From: an uncultured Oscillospiraceae bacterium
Lineage (GTDB): Bacteria; Bacillota; Clostridia; Oscillospirales; Oscillospiraceae
NCBI GenBank assembly: GCA_910588045.1
Contig: CAJUPS010000076.1
Span: 1 to 15,575 of the forward strand
DNA: 15,575 nucleotides
Reading direction: 5' to 3'
Translations under genes and position numbers: made by a program
The notes under the pieces: model-generated
What the model was told of the DNA's origin: nothing
Databases searched by the model: none
Seen by the model: only the letters and a program-made list of their open reading frames with translations
Shown: positions 5,269 to 10,666 of the stretch, piece by piece
How the letters are laid out: each line of letters opens with the position of its first letter
Position numbering within the stretch: position 1 is the first letter of the stretch

Positions 5269-7009
5269 CGCCGTATGCTTGACGGGCGTGGTGCGGGAGC
5301 TGCGGGAGAGCATCCTGGGACTGCGCATCGAGAAGATCCAGCAGCCCGCCCGGGACCAGGTGATCCTTGCGCTGCGGGGCGGGAAGAAGCTGCTGCTGTG
5401 CGCCGGGGCCAGCCAGGCGCGGGTCCACCTCACGGGCCTTGCCCGGGAGAACCCCGCCGCGCCGCCCATGTTCTGTATGCTCCTGCGCAAGCACCTGACC
5501 GGCGGCCGGATCGCCGCCATCGACCAGCCCGCTCTGGAGCGGGCGGTGACGCTCACCATCGACGTCGTGGACGAGCTGGGGGAGCCGGGACGGCGGAAGC
5601 TGGTGGCGGAGTGCATGGGGCGGTACTCCAATTTGATTCTCCTGGACGGCCAGGACCGGATCGTGGACTGCCTGCGGAGGGTGGACATGGAGATGAGCGA
5701 GCGGCGGCAGGTGCTGCCGGGGCTGTTCTACCGCCTTCCCCCGGCCCAGGAGAAGCGGGACCCGCTGGCGGTGGACGGGGAGGCGCTGCGCGCCATGCTG
5801 GACGCGGCCCCCGACGGAACGGACGCCGCCGCCTGGCTGTTGGGGAACTTCACCGCCCTCTCGCCGCTGGTGTGCCGGGAGCTGGCCCATCTGGGCTGTG
5901 AGGACGGGACCTGCCTGCGGGACGGCGGGGACCGGGAGCGTCTGGCGGGGACCTTCTCAGTGTGGCAGGGGATGGTCCGGGGGGAAAACGGGGAGCGCTT
6001 CACCCCCTGGATGCTCACCCGGGACGGCAAGCCCGCCGACTTCTCCTACATGCCCATCTCCCAGTACGGAAACGCCATGGAGGGGGCGCCCTGGGACGAT
6101 TTTTCCTCCATGCTGGACGCCTTCTACGAGAAGCGGGAGCAGATGGAGCGGGTCCGGCAGCAGGGGGCGGACCTCCAGCGGGCGGCGGCCAACGCCCGGG
6201 ACCGTGCGGTGCGGAAGCTGGCCCTCCAGGAGAAGGAGTACGAGCGGACCCAGGATCGGGACCGGCTGCGTGTCTTCGGGGAGCTGATCACCGCCAACCT
6301 CTACCGCATGGAGCGGGGCGGGAGCGTCCTCCGGGCGCAGAATTACTACGACCCTGCGGGCGGCGAGGTGGACGTCCCGCTGGACCCGCTGCTGACGCCC
6401 CAGCAGAACGCGGCGAAATATTTCAAGCGGTACAACAAGGCCAAGACGGCGGAGAAGTATCTGACGGAGCAGATGGAGTTGGCCCGCCGGGAGCGGGACT
6501 GGCTGGAGAGCATCCTGGACGAGCTGACCCGGGCGGAGACGGAGCAGGACTTCAGAGACGTCCGCCGGGAGCTGCGGGAGGCCGGGTATCTGAAAGGGCC
6601 CGGGAAGAAGGAGGTCCGCCGGGGGCCCAGCCGTCCCAGGGCGTTCCGGTCCCACAGCGGGCTGCGGATCCTGGTGGGGCGGAGCAACACCCAGAATGAC
6701 AAGCTGGTGCGGGAGGCGTTCAAGTCGGACTACTGGTTTCACACCCAGCGCATCCACGGGTCCCACGTGATCCTCTGCACCGAGGGGCAGGAGCCGGACG
6801 CAGAGGCCGTCACCGAGGCGGCCTCGCTGGCGGCCTGGTTCTCCCAGGGCCGGGAGGGGAATCAGGTGGCGGTGGACTACACCCAGGTCCGGTACGTCAA
6901 GAAGCCCAACGGGGCCCGGCCCGGGATGGTGGTCTACGACCCCTATCAGACGGCCTATGTGACGCCGGATGAAGGACTTGTCAAGGAGCTGGAGGATAAA
7001 AATCATTAA
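5258..7009 (+). CDS. rqcH: RqcH, NFACT-family ribosome quality-control factor
   Basis: This 583-residue protein has the full NFACT layout. The NFACT-N domain (about 1-165) contains EKIQQPARDQVIL and MGRYSNLILLD. Long coiled coils with charged heptads follow (about 285-350 and 395-445). The C-terminal NFACT-R/DUF814 domain (about 465-575) includes LRILVGRSNTQNDKLV and HGSHVIL. RqcH binds obstructed 50S subunits and adds alanine tails to stalled nascent chains. At the position of the conserved Asp-Arg pair needed for tailing it has Glu94-Arg95, a conservative change. It overlaps mrnC by 11 nt and both share one promoter, linking ribosome maturation and ribosome rescue. A repeat element begins at its stop codon. 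Confidence 0.95.
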   Translation: MPLDAVCLTGVVRELRESILGLRIEKIQQPARDQVILALRGGKKLLLCAGASQARVHLTGLARENPAAPPMFCMLLRKHLTGGRIAAIDQPALERAVTLTIDVVDELGEPGRRKLVAECMGRYSNLILLDGQDRIVDCLRRVDMEMSERRQVLPGLFYRLPPAQEKRDPLAVDGEALRAMLDAAPDGTDAAAWLLGNFTALSPLVCRELAHLGCEDGTCLRDGGDRERLAGTFSVWQGMVRGENGERFTPWMLTRDGKPADFSYMPISQYGNAMEGAPWDDFSSMLDAFYEKREQMERVRQQGADLQRAAANARDRAVRKLALQEKEYERTQDRDRLRVFGELITANLYRMERGGSVLRAQNYYDPAGGEVDVPLDPLLTPQQNAAKYFKRYNKAKTAEKYLTEQMELARRERDWLESILDELTRAETEQDFRDVRRELREAGYLKGPGKKEVRRGPSRPRAFRSHSGLRILVGRSNTQNDKLVREAFKSDYWFHTQRIHGSHVILCTEGQEPDAEAVTEAASLAAWFSQGREGNQVAVDYTQVRYVKKPNGARPGMVVYDPYQTAYVTPDEGLVKELEDKNH

Positions 7010-7085
7010 AGTTTCGGGCCGCCCTTTTCAAAGGGCGGTGGGGCCAGGGGCGACGCCCCTGGCGGGTTTGGGCGGCGCCCAACAT
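7007..7085 (+). repeat. 3'-end repeat family, copy A
   Basis: AAAGTTTCGGGCCGCCC onward (7008-7039) is identical over about 32 bp to 13484-13515. It starts within the rqcH stop codon (TAA then AGTTTCG). The element contains three nested short hairpins: GCCGCCCTTTTCAAAGGGCGGT, CCAGGGGCGACGCCCCTGG and TTGGGCGGCGCCCAA. The distal end shared by copies B and C is not present, so this copy is shorter or truncated. Confidence 0.75.
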
Positions 7086-7099
7086 GCTTTTGTTATAAA

Positions 7100-7126
7100 A
7101 GGGCCACCCCCTGAGGGGGTGGCCCT
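7100..7126. terminator. Terminator hairpin between convergent genes
   Basis: AGGGCCACCCCC (7100-7111) and GGGGGTGGCCCT (7115-7126) form a perfect 12-bp stem with a TGA loop. On the minus strand the stem is followed by TTTTATAAC, so it works best as terminator of the small-gene operon ending at 7131; it could also stop transcription from rqcH. Confidence 0.8.
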
Positions 7127-7130
7127 ACGT

Positions 7131-7433
7131 TTATAGGATCAACAGCAACCCCAGCGCCAGCAGAAGCTCCTCGTCCTCGCCCTCCCGAAAGAGGAGGAAC
7201 AGGAGAAAGAGCAGCAGCAGGTCCCCGGAGTCCATGTCCCGCAGATTGAGCTTATCCAGGATGCCGGAGAGGAAGCCCCTGTTTGGCGGCGGCGGCGGAG
7301 GCGCGCTCCACCCGGTTCCCCCCGGCGGCGGAGGCGGTGGATTCCCGTGGGGTTCCCCCGGCGGAGGAGGGGGCGGGTCAACGGGAATCCGCTCGTATCG
7401 CCCGTCGTCGCCGCGTATGTACCGGTTATACAT
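7131..7433 (-). CDS. Small proline-rich protein with acidic, leucine-rich C-terminus
   Basis: I do not recognise a named family. The 100-residue product starts MYNRYIRGDDGRYERIPV. It then has three runs of six prolines between about residues 19 and 51, a short amphipathic stretch (GFLSGILDKLNL), and a C-terminus of two leucine-rich blocks interrupted by REGEDEE (about 72-100). The pattern suggests a membrane-associated or self-assembling tail on a flexible proline linker. The ATG overlaps the end of the upstream gene by 8 nt, with GGGGGAAC as a possible ribosome binding site, so it is the last gene of a coupled small-gene operon. The low-complexity linker weakens any frame statistics, but the overlap and start support it. 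Confidence 0.7.
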   Translation of the reverse strand: MYNRYIRGDDGRYERIPVDPPPPPPGEPHGNPPPPPPGGTGWSAPPPPPPNRGFLSGILDKLNLRDMDSGDLLLLFLLFLLFREGEDEELLLALGLLLIL

Positions 7434-7857
7434 TTTGTTCCCCCATGGATTTCAGCAGCTTCTTCCCCACGTGGATCAGGCGGGCCGTCCGGGCGGCCCG
7501 CTCCACCTTTTCCTGGCGCTCCGGCTTGAGGAAGGGGCGCAGGGCGTAGAGCAGCTGCATCCGCTCGTCGTTCCCGCCGCCTGTGAGCTCGCCCACCAGC
7601 GGCAGCAGGCGTTGCATCATCTTGGGATCGAGCTGCCCCAGGAGACTGGACAGGTCCCCCAGTCCGCCGCCCCCGCCGCCGGGACTGCTGGCGGAATTTC
7701 CGCCGGGGTCCCCGGGCGGGGCGCCGTCCCCCTCCGCAGGCGGCGTATCACCGCCGCCTGCGCCGCCGAGGTTCAGCGACTGGGCCAGGTTCATCACCTG
7801 GCTCATGGCCTCCGGATTGGAGAGGAGGGAGTTCAGTTTTTCTTCAAAGTCGCTCAT
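7426..7857 (-). CDS. Unrecognised 143-residue protein with glycine-rich linker
   Basis: The N-terminus (MSDFEEKLNSLLSNPEAMSQ) and following helix, to about residue 30, are separated from a C-terminal helical domain (about 66-143, with LLPLVGELTGG and ALRPFLKPERQEKVERAAR) by a glycine-, proline- and serine-rich linker. The phrase SNPEAMSQVMNLAQSL loosely resembles STI1-like chaperone-binding helices, but this is only a similarity by eye. An excellent ribosome binding site (GGAAAGGAGGGG) precedes the ATG. It is the middle gene of the operon at 8150-7131, and the next gene overlaps it. Function unknown; no catalytic motif seen. Confidence 0.8.
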   Translation of the reverse strand: MSDFEEKLNSLLSNPEAMSQVMNLAQSLNLGGAGGGDTPPAEGDGAPPGDPGGNSASSPGGGGGGLGDLSSLLGQLDPKMMQRLLPLVGELTGGGNDERMQLLYALRPFLKPERQEKVERAARTARLIHVGKKLLKSMGEQNV

Positions 7858-7889
7858 TCCATGTCCCCTCCTTTCCGGAATACGGGTTC

Positions 7890-8150
7890 TTATTTCTGCC
7901 CGAAGCTGTTCCCCAGCTTTTGCAGCAGCTCCGCGCCGCCGGGCGAGGAGGTGATGGACTGGATGAGCGCCTTGAGCTGGGTGGTGTCACCCTTGGCGGC
8001 GTTCTGGGCGATTTTTTGCAGGGAGGCCGGATCCGTGCCCTGGGTCAGCATACCGGCCAGCTTTTGGGCGTCGGGGGAGTTGGCGATCTGCTCGATCATT
8101 TTCTTGTCGCTCAGCGCCTGCTGGATTTTTGACTGGTTGTTCTGTCTCAT
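7890..8150 (-). CDS. Small helical protein of unknown function
   Basis: This 86-residue protein is soluble and all-helical by composition. It has a repeated-looking pattern: KMIEQIANSPDAQKLAGML (about 17-35) and DTTQLKALIQSITSSPGGAE (about 55-74). The first part resembles the N-terminal helix of the following gene product (LLSNPEAMSQVMNLAQSL), suggesting that the two small proteins are related or interact. The start is an ATG with AGGAGG 7-9 nt upstream. A terminator behind nth separates it from that gene, so it is the first gene of a three-gene unit. I do not recognise a family. Confidence 0.8.
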   Translation of the reverse strand: MRQNNQSKIQQALSDKKMIEQIANSPDAQKLAGMLTQGTDPASLQKIAQNAAKGDTTQLKALIQSITSSPGGAELLQKLGNSFGQK

Positions 8151-8197
8151 ACGGAGCCCTCCTGATGTGGTTTCCTTCCAGTATATGAGCCGGGGAT

Positions 8198-8236
8198 GAA
8201 AAATGTTCCCCTCTCCCGGGGATCGGGAGAGGGGAA
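8198..8236 (-). terminator. Terminator of nth
   Basis: TTCCCCTCTCCC (8206-8217) and GGGAGAGGGGAA (8225-8236) form a 12-bp perfect stem with a 7-nt loop. On the minus strand the stem is followed by CATTTTTC, a T-run, making it a good intrinsic terminator 4 bp after the nth stop codon. Confidence 0.85.
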
Positions 8237-8240
8237 ACGA

Positions 8241-8894
8241 TCAGGACCTGGTATCCGGTCCGTTCCAATGGTCGCACCAGGGGCGAAGGGTGCAGTTTTC
8301 GCAGTCCGGCCGCCGGGCCACGCACACCGCCCGGCCGTGGAGCACCATCCGGTGGCAGAAGTCGTTGCTCTCCTCCGGGGGGATGCACCGGCGCAGCTGC
8401 ATCTCCACTTTCAGGGGGTCCTTGCTGCCGTCGGTGATGCCCAGCAGGCCCGTGATGCGGATGCAGTGGGTGTCGCAGACGTAGCCCTCCCGGCCGTACA
8501 CGTCGCCCAGGATCAGGTTGGCGGTCTTGCGCCCCACGCCGGGCAGGCGCAGCAGGTCCTCCATGTTGTCCGGCACCCTGCCGCCGTACTCCTCCACCAG
8601 CATTTTGCTGGCCGCCACGATGTCCCGGGCCTTGGCCCGCCAGAAGCCGGTGGAGTGGATGATCTCCCCCACCTCCTCCTCGGTGGCTGCGGCCAGGTCC
8701 TCCAGGGTGGGGAACCTGGCGTAGAGCACCGGGGTCACCAGGTTCACCCGGGCGTCGGTGCACTGGGCCGCGAGGCGCACGGAGAAGAGGAGCTCATACG
8801 CCTTGTCCGGGTCAAAGGGCAGGGAGCACTCGGCGGCGGGGTAGAGAGTCTTCAGCTCTTCTATGATGGCCGAAACGGCCTGGGGATCTTTCAT
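8241..8894 (-). CDS. nth: Endonuclease III, base-excision repair glycosylase
   Basis: This 217-residue protein has all landmarks of Nth. The helix-hairpin-helix LPGVGRKTAN (117-126) includes the catalytic lysine K123, and the catalytic aspartate D141 lies in VCDTHC. The 4Fe-4S cluster motif C191-x6-C198-x2-C201-x5-C207 is at the C-terminus. It removes oxidised pyrimidines and cuts the abasic site. I chose the ATG at 8894 because GAGGTG lies 6 nt upstream; the in-frame GTG at 8903 overlaps that ribosome binding site. It appears to be transcribed alone and ends at a clear terminator. Confidence 0.96.
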   Translation of the reverse strand: MKDPQAVSAIIEELKTLYPAAECSLPFDPDKAYELLFSVRLAAQCTDARVNLVTPVLYARFPTLEDLAAATEEEVGEIIHSTGFWRAKARDIVAASKMLVEEYGGRVPDNMEDLLRLPGVGRKTANLILGDVYGREGYVCDTHCIRITGLLGITDGSKDPLKVEMQLRRCIPPEESNDFCHRMVLHGRAVCVARRPDCENCTLRPWCDHWNGPDTRS

Positions 8895-9010
8895 GTCAAT
8901 CACCTCGGGGGTATTCTATCATACTTTTCGACAATTTGCGAGAAAAATCTCTGCGCTGCATCCAAATCGTGGTTCAAAAACAGGAATATGCCAATACCTG
9001 AAACCAAGAT

Positions 9011-9040
9011 TTGACAAAGCCGCTGGTTATGCAGTATAAT
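9011..9040 (+). promoter_or_regulatory. Perfect-consensus promoter of the candidate toxin mRNA
   Basis: TTGACA (9011-9016) and TATAAT (9035-9040) are both perfect sigma-A hexamers, 18 bp apart. Transcription should begin near 9047. CCCC-GAAA-GGGG (9048-9059) then makes a GNRA-tetraloop hairpin at the extreme 5' end, a feature that often stabilises small RNAs. Confidence 0.85.
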
Positions 9041-9104
9041 GAATACGCCCCGAAAGGGGGACAGAAGGCATTTATGCTGCCGGGTATCCCGGTTCCCGGT
9101 AGGT

Positions 9105-9132
9105 GGTCATTACATAAATAAGGCGGTTAGCC
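9105..9132. repeat. Left arm of the long-distance inverted repeat
   Basis: GGTCATTACA (9105-9114) and GTTAGCC (9126-9132) are the reverse complements of TGTAATGACC (9390-9399) and GGCTAAC (9378-9384). The arms differ by a 5-nt insertion and two base changes. Because transcription is convergent, the sense and antisense RNAs both carry this motif near their 5' ends in the same sense. Confidence 0.8.
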
Positions 9133-9217
9133 GCTCCCTGGGATTTTGCGAAGGTCGCATCGGGCACCACGCAAAGTCGAGGTGCACAGACGATCCAGCG
9201 TGGTCGCTGCGCAGTCA

Positions 9218-9230
9218 AGAAAGGGGGTGA
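9218..9230 (+). promoter_or_regulatory. Extended Shine-Dalgarno of the small ORF
   Basis: AGAAAGGGGGTGA matches the complement of the 16S rRNA 3' tail (AGAAAGGAGGTGA) at 12 of 13 positions, ending 5 nt before the ATG at 9236. Such long matches are unusual and are characteristic of type I toxin messages. It decides the start codon for the small ORF. Confidence 0.8.
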
Positions 9231-9235
9231 GGCGG

Positions 9236-9322
9236 ATGTGGAAAAAGCGATTGATCGCGGTACTGCGGTTCCTGCTGGTTTTGGCGTGGACGCTGTACTT
9301 TCTGACCACAAAAGCGTGTTGA
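9236..9322 (+). CDS. 28-residue one-helix membrane peptide, candidate type I toxin
   Basis: The product is a basic N-terminus (MWKKR), a hydrophobic helix of about 19 residues interrupted by one Arg (LIAVLRFLLVLAWTLYFL), and a short tail TTKAC. This charge and length pattern is shared by membrane-acting type I toxins and by some other small membrane proteins. An exceptional Shine-Dalgarno precedes the ATG, and a perfect promoter lies about 190 nt upstream. The TGA stop lies inside the left arm of a hairpin (9318-9350), and a convergent promoter at 9414-9443 would produce an antisense RNA over the 3' end. An in-frame GTG at 9227 overlaps the ribosome binding site and is unlikely to be used. 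I do not recognise the peptide family. The toxin role is inferred from architecture, not homology. Confidence 0.6.
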   Translation: MWKKRLIAVLRFLLVLAWTLYFLTTKAC

Positions 9323-9350
9323 CCGCTCGGATGGTCCCCAAGCGGTCAAC
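9318..9350. terminator. Hairpin over the small ORF stop, likely end of the antisense RNA
   Basis: GTTGACCGCT (9318-9327) and AGCGGTCAAC (9341-9350) form a 10-bp perfect stem with a 13-nt loop. On the minus strand ACGCTTTTG follows, a weak T-run. GTCAACA (9345-9351) can instead pair with TGTTGAC (9364-9370), so two exclusive hairpins are possible in the sense transcript. Confidence 0.55.
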
Positions 9351-9377
9351 ATGAATCAACTTGTGTTGACAAATGAG

Positions 9378-9399
9378 GGCTAACTACCTTGTAATGACC
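9378..9399. repeat. Right arm of the long-distance inverted repeat
   Basis: GGCTAAC (9378-9384) and TGTAATGACC (9390-9399) complement 9126-9132 and 9105-9114. On the minus strand this is near the 5' end of the predicted antisense RNA. Confidence 0.8.
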
Positions 9400-9413
9400 G
9401 CCCTTCTGTCTTT

Positions 9414-9443
9414 ATTATAACCTGCCCGCGGGTACTTTGTCAA
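9414..9443 (-). promoter_or_regulatory. Perfect-consensus antisense promoter
   Basis: On the minus strand TTGACA (9438-9443) and TATAAT (9414-9419) are 18 bp apart. Both hexamers are perfect, and the spacing and the bases after the -35 (TTGACAAAG) match the sense promoter at 9011. No minus-strand gene follows within 500 bp, so its product is most likely an untranslated RNA. Confidence 0.85.
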
Positions 9444-9475
9444 GTACGAGAAACCATTTCCCTGAGGCAATCCGG

Positions 9476-9504
9476 TTGCAGTCCGCGTTAAATTGTGATA
9501 CACT
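9476..9504 (+). promoter_or_regulatory. Promoter of the LURP-one/GNAT pair
   Basis: TTGCAG (9476-9481) and TACACT (9499-9504) are 17 bp apart, about 50 nt before the ATG at 9558. This supports 9558 as the start, because the longer frame beginning at 9495 overlaps the -10 box. Confidence 0.6.
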
Positions 9505-9557
9505 GGAGCACAACCCATCCGGTCCCTGGGCAGGGCCGGAGAAATGAGGAAATCATC

Positions 9558-10028
9558 ATGAAAATGTTATTCAAGCAGCGCTTCTTCTCCTGGTTTGACA
9601 GCTACGACATCTACAACGAGACCGGCGACACCCTGTTTACCGTGGAGGGCAAGCTCAGTTGGGGCCACTGCCTCCATATCCTGGACGCCAACGGGCAGCA
9701 CATCGGTACGGTGGAGGAGAAGGTGCTGACCTTCCTGCCCCAGTTTGATCTCTACGCCTACGGAGAATACCTGGGGTGCCTGAAAAAGGAGTTTACCTTT
9801 TTTACGCCCCGGTTCGTATTCGATTGCAGCGACTGGGAGGTGGAGGGCAGCTGGGCGGAGTGGGACTATTCCATCACCAGTCCCTCCCAAGGGCTGGTGG
9901 CCGTTATCGGGAAGGAACTGTTCCAGTGGACGGACACCTATGTCATCGACGTGGAGGATCAGTCCAACGCCCTGTGTGCCCTGATGGTGGTGCTGGCCAT
10001 CGACGCGGAGAAGTGCCGCAGGGGATAA
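9558..10028 (+). CDS. LURP-one-related (tubby-like fold) protein
   Basis: The 156-residue protein looks like the LURP-one-related/YxjI family, which shares a beta-barrel fold with tubby and scramblase proteins. Alternating strands are visible: YDIYNETGDTLFTVEGKL, HCLHILDANGQHIGTVEEK, DLYAYGEYLGCLKKEF, and the C-terminal helix SNALCALMVVLAIDA expected in the barrel core. No catalytic residues are known for the family, and its bacterial role is unclear; lipid binding has been proposed for relatives. The ATG at 9558 has GAGG 8 nt before it. The next gene starts 13 nt after its stop, so they form a two-gene operon. Confidence 0.85.
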   Translation: MKMLFKQRFFSWFDSYDIYNETGDTLFTVEGKLSWGHCLHILDANGQHIGTVEEKVLTFLPQFDLYAYGEYLGCLKKEFTFFTPRFVFDCSDWEVEGSWAEWDYSITSPSQGLVAVIGKELFQWTDTYVIDVEDQSNALCALMVVLAIDAEKCRRG

Positions 10029-10041
10029 GAGGGATCGATCT

Positions 10042-10551
10042 ATGAAAATCAACCCAATTGAGACGGCGCGGCTCCGCCTGCGGGGCTTCGCCCCGGCGGA
10101 CGCGGACTTCGCCATCGGCATCTGGAACGATCCGGAGATGGGGGAGTACCTGCTGGACGAGACCATGGAGACCGTCAGCGACGAGTACCGCCGCCAGATC
10201 GAGGCCCTGGGGGAGGACGAGGAGTGCTGCTACCTCATCGCCGAGGACAAAGCCACCGGGGAGCGGATCGGCACGTGCAGCTTTATCCCCGAAAACGGTG
10301 TGTACGACATCGCCTACTGCGTCCACAAGAAGTTCTGGCGGCAGGGGTACGCCACGGAGATGGTAGGCGGCATGATCGGTCATGCCAAAGAGCAGGGCGC
10401 AAAAAAGATGACCATCGTCATCAGCGACGAAAACGCCGCCTCCAACGCCATCGCCAGAAAATTCGGCTTCCATGTGGCGGAGACTCTGATCGAAAAGAAG
10501 CGGGGCAGCGGTCGGGAGTTCACAGATCACAAATATGAGCTGGAGCTCTAA
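10042..10551 (+). CDS. GNAT N-acetyltransferase, RimJ/RimL type
   Basis: This 169-residue protein has the single-domain GNAT layout of the Acetyltransf_3 group. The N-terminal ETARLRLRGFAPADADF (7-23) is typical of RimJ/RimL-like enzymes. The acetyl-CoA pyrophosphate-binding motif A is RQGYATEMV, after the strand VYDIAYCVH. The later NAASNAIARKFGF is the conserved helix and loop of motif B. It transfers acetyl groups from acetyl-CoA to an amine; the substrate is not predictable. GAGGG lies before the ATG. It is probably co-transcribed with the LURP-one gene upstream and is followed by a hairpin. Confidence 0.92.
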   Translation: MKINPIETARLRLRGFAPADADFAIGIWNDPEMGEYLLDETMETVSDEYRRQIEALGEDEECCYLIAEDKATGERIGTCSFIPENGVYDIAYCVHKKFWRQGYATEMVGGMIGHAKEQGAKKMTIVISDENAASNAIARKFGFHVAETLIEKKRGSGREFTDHKYELEL

Positions 10552-10560
10552 ATAAAAATA

Positions 10561-10600
10561 GCGGCGAAACAAAGTTTCACCGCAAAAAGTTTTTCTTTTT
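10561..10600 (+). terminator. Terminator after the GNAT gene
   Basis: GCGGCGAAAC (10561-10570) and GTTTCACCGC (10574-10583) pair at 9 of 10 positions with an AAA loop. AAAAAGTTTTTCTTTTT follows, giving the T-rich tail of an intrinsic terminator. Confidence 0.7.
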
Positions 10601-10602
10601 CG

Positions 10603-10636
10603 CTTCCTTTTTCTTTGTTCACAAAGAAAAAGGAAG
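10603..10636 (+). repeat. Perfect 16-bp A/T-rich palindrome before rarA
   Basis: CTTCCTTTTTCTTTGT (10603-10618) and ACAAAGAAAAAGGAAG (10621-10636) are perfect inverted repeats separated by two bases. One arm is almost all pyrimidine and the other almost all purine. It ends about 15 nt before the rarA ribosome binding site, so in a read-through transcript it could affect rarA translation. It resembles a dispersed intergenic repeat, but only one copy is in this window. Confidence 0.75.
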
Positions 10637-10666
10637 GTATGCACCAAACGAGAGGAGTGACCGCCC

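Larger units (their letters stand above)
9047..9235 (+). ncRNA. Long structured leader of the 28-codon ORF
   Basis: About 190 nt separate the promoter from the small ORF with no credible coding frame. Visible structures are the 5' hairpin CCCC-GAAA-GGGG (9048-9059), CCGGG-TAT-CCCGG (9080-9092) and a 7-bp stem ACCACGC/GCGTGGT near 9166-9203. The segment 9105-9132 is nearly the inverse complement of 9378-9399 downstream, so a long transcript could fold its 5' end onto its 3' end. Such leaders are typical of type I toxin mRNAs, where they delay translation until processing. Confidence 0.55.
9318..9407 (-). ncRNA. Candidate antisense RNA (antitoxin) to the small-ORF mRNA
   Basis: A perfect minus-strand promoter (9414-9443) would start an RNA near 9407 running toward the small ORF. 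If it ends at the hairpin 9318-9350 it would be about 90-100 nt. It would be complementary to the 3' end of the toxin mRNA, including the last codons. There is no ORF of note in it. This convergent, 3'-overlapping arrangement matches TxpA/RatA and BsrG/SR4 of Bacillus. The RNA itself is predicted, not observed. Confidence 0.5.

Noticed and set aside
4693..5890. Open frames on the minus strand over mrnC and rqcH
   Set aside because: They lie opposite well-supported genes and show only shadow-type composition.
9039..9230. 63-codon frame in the leader of the small membrane ORF
   Set aside because: Its ATG lies inside the -10 region of the promoter, so it would not be transcribed intact; it has no ribosome binding site.
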